This document shows positions 9,113 through 18,150 of a stretch of 64,000 nt of DNA, piece after piece. Source of the stretch: JAAGZL01 sp050290785 (GTDB taxonomy: Bacteria > Pseudomonadota > Gammaproteobacteria > Chromatiales > Chromatiaceae); the NCBI GenBank assembly GCA_050290785.1, contig JBNKIR010000051.1, forward strand, positions 26,337-90,336. Reading direction: 5' to 3'. Under the pieces are notes generated by a model. The model made no database searches, was not told the origin of the DNA, and saw only the letters and a list, made by a program, of their open reading frames with translations. Position 1 is the first letter of the stretch; the number at the start of each line of letters is the position of its first letter. A program made the position numbers and the translations under genes.

Positions 9113-10021
9113 ATGCTAAATGCACTGATACCCGTTTTCTCGCTGATATTGCTCGGCGCCCTTCTTAACTATTTTACATTTCCTGGGGGTGAGTTCTGGC
9201 GCGGGGCGGAGCGTCTGACCTATTACCTTCTGTTTCCGGTGTTGCTCTTCCTAAAGCTAAGTACAACCAATGTGTCAGGTGAGCTGGATTTGCTGCGGCT
9301 GGCGATATTGTTGATCGCTCTGCTGGTTGTAATTAGTGTAGTGCTTATACTTTCTGGTGTTGTATTTGGTATTCGTGGCGCTACATTCACATCGCTCTAC
9401 CAGGGTGGTATCCGCTTTAATACCTATGTTGGTTTGGCGGTGGTGGATGGGTTAATGGGTGATGGTGGGCTCGCTATTGCGGCGGTTGTAGTTGGGATTA
9501 TGATTCCGGTTGTTAATTTGTTATGCATTTCTGTTTTTGCCTATGCAGGTGAGAGGGCAGGCAAAAGCATGGGGTCAATAATAAGAAATATAGTTACAAA
9601 TCCACTTATTCTCGCTTGTGTGTTGGGGATATTATGGAACAGGTCAGGGTGGGTGCTGCCGGGTTTGTCTGTTTCGGTTTTGGAGCTGCTAAGCGCCATG
9701 GCCTTGCCGATGGGGCTGTTGTCCGTGGGTGCCGGTGTGCATTTTGGCGCTATCGGTAGTGCGTCCATGCCGCTAGTTATATCTTCTGTTATTAAGCTGT
9801 GCGCCTCTCCGGTTCTGGCCTATATCCTATGCCAAATTGCCGACCAGAGCGCGGCTGTTACAACTGTTGTGGTGCTTATCGCCAGTCTGCCTACGGCGTC
9901 ATCGGCATATATACTTTCGAGGGAACTGGGTGGTGATTCCAAAGCGATGGCTGTTATTATCACTAGTCATACGCTGCTTGCAATGCTCAGTATGCCTGTA
10001 GTGATTGGTTATCTTATATAA
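9113..10021 (+). CDS. AEC-family transporter (auxin efflux carrier fold)
   Basis: A 302-aa membrane protein of about ten transmembrane segments arranged as two five-helix halves. Family features include an N-terminal LIPVFSLILLGALL, the TYYLLFPVLLFLKL segment and a C-terminal ASLPTASSAYILSRELGGD motif. Members export or import small organic acids and amino acids; the substrate cannot be read. It starts 14 nt after the Na/Pi gene and may be the last gene of that operon. It converges with the RpfC-like kinase. Confidence 0.85.
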   Translation: MLNALIPVFSLILLGALLNYFTFPGGEFWRGAERLTYYLLFPVLLFLKLSTTNVSGELDLLRLAILLIALLVVISVVLILSGVVFGIRGATFTSLYQGGIRFNTYVGLAVVDGLMGDGGLAIAAVVVGIMIPVVNLLCISVFAYAGERAGKSMGSIIRNIVTNPLILACVLGILWNRSGWVLPGLSVSVLELLSAMALPMGLLSVGAGVHFGAIGSASMPLVISSVIKLCASPVLAYILCQIADQSAAVTTVVVLIASLPTASSAYILSRELGGDSKAMAVIITSHTLLAMLSMPVVIGYLI

Positions 10022-10037
10022 GAGTTGTCGGTCGTGC

Positions 10038-12551
10038 TTAAACTATAATCTTCTTGCTCTCCAATTCTTTTCTGGTTAATGACATCCCATGGGTAAACGC
10101 ATCAGTGAGTTTTGATATGTACTCTGTTCCATGAGTATTGAATTTGCCGCTGGTTATTACTTCTGCCTGCTGCAGTAGTTGGCTTAACTCGCACATCCCC
10201 AGGCTTACAGTTGCTCCTTTTAATGCGTGAGCCAGATTTTTAAATTCCTGAAGGTCTTCGTTGGTTTTTGCCTGGTCCATATTTTTTAGTATGGAGCGGC
10301 CATAGTCGTTCATGCTTTGATATAGACGCCTTAGAAAATCATTGTCTGGTGCCATGCTTATTACGCGGTACAGTATCTCTGTATCTATTGGTCCGGGGCT
10401 GTGTGTGGTTGTGCTTTCTTCTTCTGTTTCGATATGTGTGTCTATAGAGTCATCAGATTTTATTGCATGATTGATGGCCTGTATAAGATTTGCTGACGAG
10501 ATGGGCTTGGTGAGAAAGATCTTAATCCCAATGTCTTCGCATTGCTTACGTGCCTCTACAGTTGCATTGGCGGTTAGCATTATGAAAGGTATTGGGTCGT
10601 TATTGTTTGCTATGTATTCCTTATAGGTTTCAATTCCTCCCAGTACCGGCATGTGCATGTCAATTATTACAAGATCAAATTTTTCTTTGGCTAATGCCTC
10701 CAAGGCATGTTTGCCATTTTCAACGAGTTTATGTTTGTGTCCGTAGCTATCCAGTATGCGCCCTATAACCATCTGGTTGATCGGATTATCCTCTGCGGCC
10801 AATATCTTTATTGGTTTTGTGCAAATCTGCTTTCTGGGGATGGCAGATAAATAATCAGTTTTCTGGCTTCCGATGCGTGCTGCATGTAGGGCGTTGAATA
10901 GCAACTCCTCATCAATGGGTTCTGAAATGACATATGATCTATTCCTACCTCCGGAAATATTTTTGCTTTCGTCACCTGAGTGGGTGATCCAAAGTATCAT
11001 TGGATTGCTGTTTCTGCCTGATGTAATACTATCAAGCCTCTTTATTATATTGTCTGGATTACTGATCCCGTCGAGCAGTATTAGGTCATAGGAACCAGGT
11101 GATTGCTCAAGAAGCATTATGGCCTGAGTGATGGTGCGCACATCCAGAAATTGCACATTCCATTTTTTAAGATAGTTGGTTGTATTGGTTTGGTAAGAAG
11201 GATCATCGGAGATCCTTAGTAAGGATAATTTACTGCAGTCGAGCTCGCCCAGGTGATGGCTGGTAGTCGCCTTTCTGTTTATGGGAAGTTCAAACCAGAA
11301 TGTTGACCCTATATCCGGTTCGCTGATCACACCTATCTGCCCTCCCATTAACTCCACCAACTGCTTGGCAATGGTTGTTCCGAGGCCGCTTCCTCCATAG
11401 CGCCTTGTCGTGCTTTCATCTCCTTGGGTGAATTTATCAAATATCTTTTTCTGTATATCCTGGCTGATGCCTATCCCTGTGTCAGTAACCTCGAAGCGTA
11501 GTGTTAATGTTGAATCGTATGTTGTAACCAGTTTGCAGTTAAGTGAGATATTTCCGGTTTCAGTAAATTTGATTGCATTGCCCAGGAGATTGATCAATAC
11601 CTGGCGAATATGAGTGGGGTCGCCTGTAAGTATGATAGGTATGTTGATCTCTATGTATCTGGATAGTGTGAGTCCTTTGCTTTTGGCTTGGGGGGAAAAT
11701 ATATTCATCGTTGAGGCTATTAACTCATAGATATCGAAATCAACAGACTCTGATTCCATCTTTCCTGCCTCTATCTTGGAGATATCCAATACATCTTCGA
11801 TTAATCTTAGAAGCGTTTCTCCGGAATTCCTGATGGTGGATACATATTCGCGATCTTCAGGTACAAGATTGCGTGCTTCAAGCAGTTCGCCGGTACCAAT
11901 AATGCCATTTAATGGCGTGCGTATTTCGTGACTCATGCGCGCCAGGAATTCGCTTTTTGCGTTATTGGCCTGCTCTGCCCTATGCCTTTCCTCGTGTAAC
12001 CGCTTGATCAGTATTGCTGCATACGCTGGTAATATAAACAGTGTTATAAGAAGGCTGATCCCGATATTGATGTTTTCGCGCCAATATGGGTTGGTCTGGA
12101 TAACGATAGAGAATCCTATTATTGAGAGTACGGTTGACAGATAAAGGTATCTCTCTCCATAGCGAAAGCCATTGCCGAATATCACCCATAGATATATGCC
12201 AAACCATGGTATGGCCGCATCACCGGCAATTCCAAAAAAGATAGACAGGGTCGTAGTATCGGCGCAAATCCCGACCAACCTTCTGAATATTGATATTTTA
12301 GGCCATATTATGACTGAAATGAGGATCATGCCTGAGATGGTGGCGAAGACAGGGATAAGCAGGTTTTTAACGGAGGTCAGGTATGGTGCAGTGTAATTGG
12401 CCGGGTCTATATAGAAGAGGTAGGTGGATATCATTACCAGGATTAGCAATCTGACTCCCGCCTGCTCATGTTCGCTATCAGCACGATTGTTCAATCTCTC
12501 GCTGATCTGGTTCCAGAAGTTGACTATGTATGTGATTGGTTTGTTATTCAT
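10038..12551 (-). CDS. RpfC-like hybrid sensor histidine kinase
   Basis: An 837-aa protein. The N-terminal 190 residues have an RADSEHEQAGVRLL motif followed by about five membrane helices and NGFRYGERYLYLS, which match the sensor region of RpfC, the DSF quorum-sensing kinase of Xanthomonas. Next are a HisKA domain (FLARMSHEIRTPLNG; phospho-His), HATPase_c (GGSGLGTTIAKQLVELMGGQ), a degenerate receiver-like segment around 460-570, a true receiver (AAEDNPINQM...IIDMHMPVLGG; phospho-Asp) and a C-terminal Hpt domain (NLAHALKGATVSLG; His). This is a full four-step phosphorelay. No rpfF or rpfG homologue lies beside it, so it is an orphan here and its ligand is inferred only by similarity. Confidence 0.88.
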   Translation of the reverse strand: MNNKPITYIVNFWNQISERLNNRADSEHEQAGVRLLILVMISTYLFYIDPANYTAPYLTSVKNLLIPVFATISGMILISVIIWPKISIFRRLVGICADTTTLSIFFGIAGDAAIPWFGIYLWVIFGNGFRYGERYLYLSTVLSIIGFSIVIQTNPYWRENINIGISLLITLFILPAYAAILIKRLHEERHRAEQANNAKSEFLARMSHEIRTPLNGIIGTGELLEARNLVPEDREYVSTIRNSGETLLRLIEDVLDISKIEAGKMESESVDFDIYELIASTMNIFSPQAKSKGLTLSRYIEINIPIILTGDPTHIRQVLINLLGNAIKFTETGNISLNCKLVTTYDSTLTLRFEVTDTGIGISQDIQKKIFDKFTQGDESTTRRYGGSGLGTTIAKQLVELMGGQIGVISEPDIGSTFWFELPINRKATTSHHLGELDCSKLSLLRISDDPSYQTNTTNYLKKWNVQFLDVRTITQAIMLLEQSPGSYDLILLDGISNPDNIIKRLDSITSGRNSNPMILWITHSGDESKNISGGRNRSYVISEPIDEELLFNALHAARIGSQKTDYLSAIPRKQICTKPIKILAAEDNPINQMVIGRILDSYGHKHKLVENGKHALEALAKEKFDLVIIDMHMPVLGGIETYKEYIANNNDPIPFIMLTANATVEARKQCEDIGIKIFLTKPISSANLIQAINHAIKSDDSIDTHIETEEESTTTHSPGPIDTEILYRVISMAPDNDFLRRLYQSMNDYGRSILKNMDQAKTNEDLQEFKNLAHALKGATVSLGMCELSQLLQQAEVITSGKFNTHGTEYISKLTDAFTHGMSLTRKELESKKIIV

Positions 12552-12797
12552 TAATCAGGTAACTGTCTGTTTTATACTTGTTAATACATTGTTTCCTATT
12601 AACATACTATCTGAGACATGGGGCCTGATTCCCTCCGGCTGATACAGCATCGTGGATGCATATAATCCATCCCTGCAATAAACAATATATATGCTATGGT
12701 TTAGCGGCTGTAGGAAGATGTCAAGAAAAACTGAGCTGTGTTATGGAATGATCTGGCAGTTGAGGCCGTATGTGTGCCCGCATATTTGTCAAAACTG

Positions 12798-13343
12798 CTA
12801 TTTGTCATCTAGGTTTAGGTGGCTAATGTCTGGGATCTGGTGCGGAGCGATATCTTTTTTGCAGTCTTCCAGAGTTCCAGTATTGGGGGGCGTAAGGGTG
12901 AGTGCACTGATATCTATTTCTACGGGGGCAACTGTTGGTGATTCGTCAAGGATGGAGCCCTTAGAAGCTAATGACATGTTGCTGATGTCTGGTATGGGTT
13001 GTGGTGTTACAGGTTTTGCGCAATCAATGAGGCTTCCGGTGTTTGGAGGGAGTAGAGTGAGTGTTTCTGTCTGAGTGGCCGTATTTGTATCATGGCTTTC
13101 AGTGGGGGTGGTTGATGGTTTTATGTCAATCAGTACCCCGGCCTTCCTGAAAGCCAATCTGTATTTTGTTGCGGTTTCGTCATCTACTCCGGTTTTTATT
13201 GTTACTGGCGCGCCGGAAAAAATCCTGCTCAGTTGCTTGTCGTCCGCATTGAATAACTGTCGGATTTTATCCCTGGCCTCCTCAAGGCTTGTGCCTTCCA
13301 TCAGCTGCCCGGAGAAAACAATATTAAAAGTCTGGCTGAACAT
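12798..13343 (-). CDS. Hypothetical protein with duplicated C-terminal tail
   Basis: 181 aa. The first 75 residues form a compact domain (FNIVFSGQLMEG, then RIFSGAPVTIKTGVDDETAT and KYRLAFRKAGVLIDI) that I recognise as a recurring N-terminal module of uncharacterised gammaproteobacterial proteins, here without a membrane part. The C-terminus carries two imperfect copies of a ~30-residue unit, at 99-128 and 152-181, each with PPNTG(S/T)L-DC and a PDIS motif. Each unit has one cysteine. Function unknown. About 245 bp between this gene and the upstream kinase start shows no other feature. Confidence 0.7.
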   Translation of the reverse strand: MFSQTFNIVFSGQLMEGTSLEEARDKIRQLFNADDKQLSRIFSGAPVTIKTGVDDETATKYRLAFRKAGVLIDIKPSTTPTESHDTNTATQTETLTLLPPNTGSLIDCAKPVTPQPIPDISNMSLASKGSILDESPTVAPVEIDISALTLTPPNTGTLEDCKKDIAPHQIPDISHLNLDDK

Positions 13344-13400
13344 TACGCTCTCCTCTACTACTCATGAATTGTAGTATACGAGTGATTATTTATACTGTTT

Positions 13401-14666
13401 TTATCTGTATATTTTTCGCAGATAAGATGATTTCATCGACTGTTCAAATTCTTCATTTGAGTTGTATTCAAACCCGAAAACCGGTTCCCATAAGGCGTTA
13501 TCTTCCATACATAGGTAGAAGAATACATCCTCTCGCCAGTGTTTAGAGAAGCTGGTGTAGGCATGGTTGAATAGCTTTAGTTTGATATCTGGTGGATAGG
13601 AAAGTTTGCCGGCGGCTTCTACTAATGGCATCTTCAAAATCTTGCTATGGAAGTTGCGCGCCCTGATCTTTTTTATCACTGGCTTGATGAAGGTTAAGGT
13701 GCCAAGGGATACCATGGCAACCTCTGATGGAATAAACATATTCTGTATCTGCTTGTATAACATGGAATAGTCGTTACTCCATCCCGCATAGTGGACGATG
13801 GGGTGGAGGTGGAATCCGACGATTGCACCCCGGTCAGCTATTTTTCTAGCTGCTTCCAGGCGGCTCTGTAGTGATGCAGTATGGTGTTCTTCGTTGTCGA
13901 TTATGGGCTGGGTGTTTAGGGACCAGGTGCAAATAATATTGCGTGGTATTTTTATCTTGGAAAGATAATTGATATTGGTCGATTTGGTTTTGAGTTCCAA
14001 TATCACATTGGGGTTTGCTTGCGCAAATCGCACGAGTCCGTCAATTAGATTATGTTTGTTTCCCCACATCAAAGAATCGGATGATTGACCGGTCCCTATG
14101 TGATAGGTCTTATCCTGGTCCAGTTTCATCCGGGATAGGTTGTCAGCAAAATTACTGTCAAATGTCACCCGGTTCCCATGATAGAAGGATTGGATGCTGC
14201 AATAGCTGCAATCAAATCCACAGCTCTCTACGGCATCCAGGGTGAGTAGATTGCAGCACCTGGTCTTATCTGATGCCACCGGACACGCACCCAGTGCAAC
14301 ATGATCTTTAGGTGTCGACAGAACTGATGGCCTTTCTGTGGTTGGATGACTGGTGGTTTTATAAATGTTTGGTTCTGCCTTTAACTTCAGCCATATGTCT
14401 GTGAGTTTCCGCAGCAGGTGCTTTTTCCCTTCTCTTCCTGTGATTTCATCTCGATCTAATTCAGACCATACGCCCTCAATGTCAGACTCTCTCCAATTGT
14501 TCAGGTCCTGTGCGATCTCGATGAATTGCCGCAATTCCTGCAGGGTGAACCTATGCTCATAAGCAAGCTCTTTGATGAATGACTGCTGCTTGGCCGGGAG
14601 CTGCTGAAAAGACGTCTGCTGAGAAATCCTCGTGAACTTATCTGCATAGGTCTGGGTGTTGGACAT
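13401..14666 (-). CDS. Spore photoproduct lyase-like radical SAM protein
   Basis: A 421-aa protein. The radical SAM cluster motif CX3CX2C is at C149, C153 and C156 (VESCGFDCSYCSIQ), the spacing typical of the SPL family. Downstream segments TYHIGTGQSSDSLMWGN and VGFHLHPIVHYAGW also fit SPL-like proteins. True SPL repairs the spore photoproduct thymine dimer; this organism is not a spore former, so a different DNA- or nucleoside-directed reaction is likely. It is 9 nt upstream of the WD40 gene on the same strand. Confidence 0.8.
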   Translation of the reverse strand: MSNTQTYADKFTRISQQTSFQQLPAKQQSFIKELAYEHRFTLQELRQFIEIAQDLNNWRESDIEGVWSELDRDEITGREGKKHLLRKLTDIWLKLKAEPNIYKTTSHPTTERPSVLSTPKDHVALGACPVASDKTRCCNLLTLDAVESCGFDCSYCSIQSFYHGNRVTFDSNFADNLSRMKLDQDKTYHIGTGQSSDSLMWGNKHNLIDGLVRFAQANPNVILELKTKSTNINYLSKIKIPRNIICTWSLNTQPIIDNEEHHTASLQSRLEAARKIADRGAIVGFHLHPIVHYAGWSNDYSMLYKQIQNMFIPSEVAMVSLGTLTFIKPVIKKIRARNFHSKILKMPLVEAAGKLSYPPDIKLKLFNHAYTSFSKHWREDVFFYLCMEDNALWEPVFGFEYNSNEEFEQSMKSSYLRKIYR

Positions 14667-14675
14667 TGTGTGCCA

Positions 14676-15641
14676 TTAATTGCTGCTAGTCTTGTCGTTC
14701 AGATCATAAAAACGCACGCTGGCATCATCACTGGTTGTGGATATGTAGTTACCGTCAGGGGATACTGCAATGGCGACCCCGCATAGATCATGCTTTTGGA
14801 AACGGCGTATCGCCTTGCCATCGGCAGGGTCTAGGAACAGAACCGCACTGTCGGTCTGTCTGCTGATAGTGGCCAGATAGTTTCCGTCTGGACCAAACTT
14901 AATGTCATTTATTATGCCGGTGTGCTCGGTCTTTATAGTCTGCATCTGGCCATCCGGGATATCCCAGCGATATAGGTCAAACCAGCCGCCGCCGTATAGT
15001 TGCTTACCATCCGGGGAGAAGGCCAGGGTGCGGGCATCTGAGCCTGGATCCGTGAGACGTTTAGGTTCCTGGTCATTCTTCCAGATCCACACAGCACCAT
15101 CTTCACCGCTTGAGGCCATCCAATTGGTCGCATAGTGTGCTGCGACGGCTCGGATGGCGTTCGTGTGTTTAGCCGTCTTGGCGATGGGTTTGAAATCTGA
15201 CAGCCGCCACTGTCGTGCCACGCCGTCCTGATGTCCGGTCAGGATAAGGTCCTTCCTCTCATTCGCTATCAGATGTCTGATGGGCGATGGTGTAGATATC
15301 GACCTGATCTCTTTGCCTTCGATGTCCCACTCCACGATCTTTCCATCATAGCCACCGGAGATCAATCTGGAGTCGCCCTCCAAAAAAAGTATCCCGTTTA
15401 CGGATCCCTTGTGTGCCTGCCATTTGTGTATATGGCTGCCGTCCGGCATACGCCACAGTCGGATAAATCCGCTCCATCCTCCGCTGGCTGCGATAGTCGA
15501 GTCATTGGAAAACGCCAGTGTGCTACCACCTGAGTGGGCCTTCTCGTGGATCACGCTTGCCGGCTGTCTTGGCACAGTGTTGATGCAGGCGCTTAGTAGT
15601 AGGGAGATGAGCAAAATAGAGGTCTTGCGAAAAATTGTCAT
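14676..15641 (-). CDS. WD40-repeat lipoprotein
   Basis: A 321-aa protein if started at the ATG at 15641, chosen because it gives a lipoprotein signal (MTIFRKTSILLISLLLSAC, lipidated Cys19). The frame stays open to 15830, but that extension has no signal peptide at its start and would cover the divergent gene at 15758. A start at 15656 is also possible. Residues 40-320 form six to seven WD40 blades (for example SGGYDGKIVEWD, ASSGEDGAVWIWK, STTSDDASVRFYD). Probably an envelope-anchored protein-interaction platform; partner unknown. Confidence 0.82.
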   Translation of the reverse strand: MTIFRKTSILLISLLLSACINTVPRQPASVIHEKAHSGGSTLAFSNDSTIAASGGWSGFIRLWRMPDGSHIHKWQAHKGSVNGILFLEGDSRLISGGYDGKIVEWDIEGKEIRSISTPSPIRHLIANERKDLILTGHQDGVARQWRLSDFKPIAKTAKHTNAIRAVAAHYATNWMASSGEDGAVWIWKNDQEPKRLTDPGSDARTLAFSPDGKQLYGGGWFDLYRWDIPDGQMQTIKTEHTGIINDIKFGPDGNYLATISRQTDSAVLFLDPADGKAIRRFQKHDLCGVAIAVSPDGNYISTTSDDASVRFYDLNDKTSSN

Positions 15642-15757
15642 AGATTGAATAGGCATACCGGGCTGGATAATTGAGATTGATGAATATGTGATCTGATGCC
15701 AATCTACTGGCTTATGCCTGCGTAGGTCAAGCGTTCCGTACTTGATATAATGGGGCG

Positions 15758-16033
15758 ATGAAAAAACCACTAAAAACAGTGGGGCTGGCCATCTGCAGTC
15801 TCTTTCCGGCCTGTTTGCCCGCAGACACATTGCCTGATAATGGAATCTCCCCTGCGGTAGATGCGCAACCGGAGATTGAGCGGTTGCAGCTCACCATCAC
15901 GAATGCCGAGATCAGGAATCAAGAGTCTAAAAGCAAAAATGAAAAGTTGAATGCCAGGATAAAAGAGCTCGAGTCCAGGATCGCTGAGATGAAGAAATCC
16001 CTGCCGGCGGAAGGGCAGTCGGATAAAAAGTAG
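15758..16033 (+). CDS. Small periplasmic coiled-coil protein
   Basis: 91 aa. The N-terminal signal peptide MKKPLKTVGLAICSLFPACL ends near residue 22 (PADTLP); a lipobox reading at Cys19 is possible. Residues 38-82 form one continuous coiled coil (heptads in EIERLQLTITNAEIRNQESK and KLNARIKELESRIAEMKKSL). Divergent from the WD40 lipoprotein. It resembles small SlyX/Lpp-like envelope coiled coils but I assign no family. Confidence 0.65.
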   Translation: MKKPLKTVGLAICSLFPACLPADTLPDNGISPAVDAQPEIERLQLTITNAEIRNQESKSKNEKLNARIKELESRIAEMKKSLPAEGQSDKK

Positions 16034-16082
16034 GAACCCCTCATATTATCTGCAGGAAGCCAGGTAGATCTTTCGATGCCTA

Positions 16083-17159
16083 TCAGGCATTGCCTTTGTT
16101 CTGCATGGCTATCTCATGTTCCCTGGCGAAGTCCAGCATGCGCTTGATCGGCTTTGCCGCCCGTTGGCATAGATCCCGTTCGATCATGATCTCCTGATTT
16201 CCGGTCTCCAGCACCTCAGCCAGATTGTACAGCGAGTTCATTCCCATCCAGGGGCAGTGGGCGCAACTTACGCAGGTAGCGCCTTCGCCTACAGTTGGTG
16301 CCTCGATAAGGTGTTTGTCCGGTGCCAACTGTTGCATCTTGTGAAAGATACCTCCGTCGGTGGCCACGATGAACTCCTTGTTGTCCATATTGACTACCGC
16401 CTTGATCAGGGCAGTGGTGGAGCCTACCACGTCAGCCAGGTCGACAACGCTTTCCGGCGATTCAGGGTGCACCAGGACCGCTGCTTCCGGATGCAGCCTG
16501 TGCAGGCGTTCCAGGGCCACCGCCTTAAACTCTTCGTGCACCACGCAGGAGCCTGGCCATAGCAACATATCCACCCCGGTGATCTTCTGGACATAGCGTC
16601 CCAGATGCTGGTCCGGACCCCAGAGTACCTTTTCACCCTTTTCCGCCAGATGTCGAATGATGGGCAGGGCGATACCGGATGTCACCACCCAGTCTGACCT
16701 GGCCTTTACCTCGGCGCTGGTATTGGCATAGACCACTACCCTGTGGTCCGGATGGGCGTCGCAGAAAGCGGAAAACTTATCTGCAGGGCAGCCGTCGTCC
16801 AATGAGCAGGAGGCCTTCAGGTCTGGCATGAGGATGCGTTTTTCCGGATTCAGGATCTTGGCCGTTTCCCCCATGAAGCGTACTCCGCATACCACCAGGG
16901 TGCTTGCATCCTGTTCTGCGCCAAAGCGGGCCATTTCCAGGGAATCAGCTACGCAGCCCCCAGTCTCTTCGGCCAGCTCCTGTAGATCGCCATCGGTGTA
17001 GTAGTGTGCAACCAGGACCGCGTTCTGCTCTTTGAGCAGGGCCTTGATACGCTCTTTCAGTTCCTGCTTCTCTTGCTTAGACAGGGGTGGCCACTCGGGG
17101 TGTGGTGGCACGTCAATTTTGTCGATGACGATGTCTTTGGCGATCTGTGCTTGGCTCAT
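16083..17159 (-). CDS. nadA: Quinolinate synthase
   Basis: A 358-aa protein. NadA condenses iminoaspartate with dihydroxyacetone phosphate to quinolinate in de novo NAD synthesis, using an oxygen-sensitive 4Fe-4S cluster. The three cluster cysteines lie in SCSLDDGCPAD, LWPGSCVVHEEF and CVSCAHCPWMGMN. Substrate-binding segments LVAHYYTDGDLQELAEETGG and HPESPESVVDLADVVGSTT are intact. It follows nrtR by 18 nt on the same strand, so the two form an operon that links NAD synthesis to its regulator. nadB and nadC are not in the window. Confidence 0.96.
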   Translation of the reverse strand: MSQAQIAKDIVIDKIDVPPHPEWPPLSKQEKQELKERIKALLKEQNAVLVAHYYTDGDLQELAEETGGCVADSLEMARFGAEQDASTLVVCGVRFMGETAKILNPEKRILMPDLKASCSLDDGCPADKFSAFCDAHPDHRVVVYANTSAEVKARSDWVVTSGIALPIIRHLAEKGEKVLWGPDQHLGRYVQKITGVDMLLWPGSCVVHEEFKAVALERLHRLHPEAAVLVHPESPESVVDLADVVGSTTALIKAVVNMDNKEFIVATDGGIFHKMQQLAPDKHLIEAPTVGEGATCVSCAHCPWMGMNSLYNLAEVLETGNQEIMIERDLCQRAAKPIKRMLDFAREHEIAMQNKGNA

Positions 17160-17177
17160 TCTGCTTCTCTTGAAATT

Positions 17178-17873
17178 TCAGTTCTGCTGCTTGTTGGATT
17201 GTAGACTGTTTCTGTTGTTGATCCGATAGAGGCGGGCTGGGCGGTGGTTGCCGTCCCGGCGCGTCTCACCGGTCTCCTCAATCAAACCGGAGCTGTATAG
17301 GTATTTTCTAAAGTTCCTCTTATCCAGTCTGGTATTCCGGATTATCTCATATACCTTCTGTACTTCACCTAGGGTGAACCTATCACCAATGAATTGAAAT
17401 GCAATGGTGGAGCACTCCAGATCAGAGACAAGGCGCTTTTGCGCCATGTCAATAATATCGCCGTGATCAAAGGCCAGTTTCGGTAGTCGGTCAATGCTGA
17501 ACCATGCGGCGTCCGCGGCGTCACTGGCCGCTATGGGCTCCATGTCCACTTCCGGGGCAATGGCGTAGTAGGCCACGCTAATTACCCTCTCTCTCGGATC
17601 CCGGCCCGGGTTGCCGAATGTATGCAGCTGTTTTAGATATATATTCTCCAATCCAGTCTCTTCTTTCAGCTCCCTTTTGGCGCACTCATCCAGATCTTCG
17701 TCTAATTCCAGAAAACCACCGGGTATGGCCCAGTAGCCCTTGAATGGATCCAGTCCGCGTTTTATCAACAGCAATTTGAGTTTATCCTCGGAAATGGTAA
17801 ATACTACTGCATCGGTGGTGACTGCCGGATGCGGATATCTGTATGAGAATAGTTTATTGCCTTTTTCAATCAT
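17178..17873 (-). CDS. nrtR: NrtR-type NUDIX/winged-helix regulator of NAD metabolism
   Basis: A 231-aa protein. Residues 15-150 form a NUDIX domain with a complete GX5EX7REXXEEXG box (GGFLELDEDLDECAKRELKE followed by ETGL), and residues 160-231 a winged-helix segment (FTLGEVQKVYEIIRNTRLDK, then RNFRKYLYSSGLIEETGE). This architecture, with ADP-ribose-sensing NUDIX plus wHTH, is that of NrtR, the NAD biosynthesis repressor. The downstream neighbour nadA strongly supports the assignment. An intact Nudix box leaves residual hydrolase activity possible. Confidence 0.88.
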   Translation of the reverse strand: MIEKGNKLFSYRYPHPAVTTDAVVFTISEDKLKLLLIKRGLDPFKGYWAIPGGFLELDEDLDECAKRELKEETGLENIYLKQLHTFGNPGRDPRERVISVAYYAIAPEVDMEPIAASDAADAAWFSIDRLPKLAFDHGDIIDMAQKRLVSDLECSTIAFQFIGDRFTLGEVQKVYEIIRNTRLDKRNFRKYLYSSGLIEETGETRRDGNHRPARLYRINNRNSLQSNKQQN

Positions 17874-17886
17874 GTTGATATGTAAG

Positions 17887-17901
17887 GTGTATTATTAACA
17901 C
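17887..17901. promoter_or_regulatory. Candidate operator upstream of nrtR-nadA
   Basis: GTGT at 17887-17890 and ACAC at 17898-17901 form a short interrupted dyad 13 nt before the nrtR start codon, inside AT-rich sequence. NrtR proteins commonly autoregulate. The dyad is weak (4+4 bp), so this is only a candidate. Confidence 0.2.
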
Positions 17902-18150
17902 TAACTAAAGTGCTATATATATCACATTTTGATCCATTGAACCCGCAACCAGTACATAAATCATAGAATTTTTATAAGGGGCTACTAAAGAATCCCGCTG
18001 TATTGTCGCTAAAATGCTTAATTCAGTGGGTATATTAGGCATCATACATGTTTTATCCGTTATGCCTGTCCGGAGTCGGGATATTTCAGGAAGATATGAT
18101 TGTCCCTAAGTTCCGGGAGGGGTAAGCGATGCTATTGCAAGAGAATTTTT

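Noticed and set aside
15642..15830. Upstream extension of the WD40 lipoprotein
   Set aside because: It lacks a signal peptide at its start, would overlap the divergent gene at 15758, and hides the clear lipobox start at 15641.
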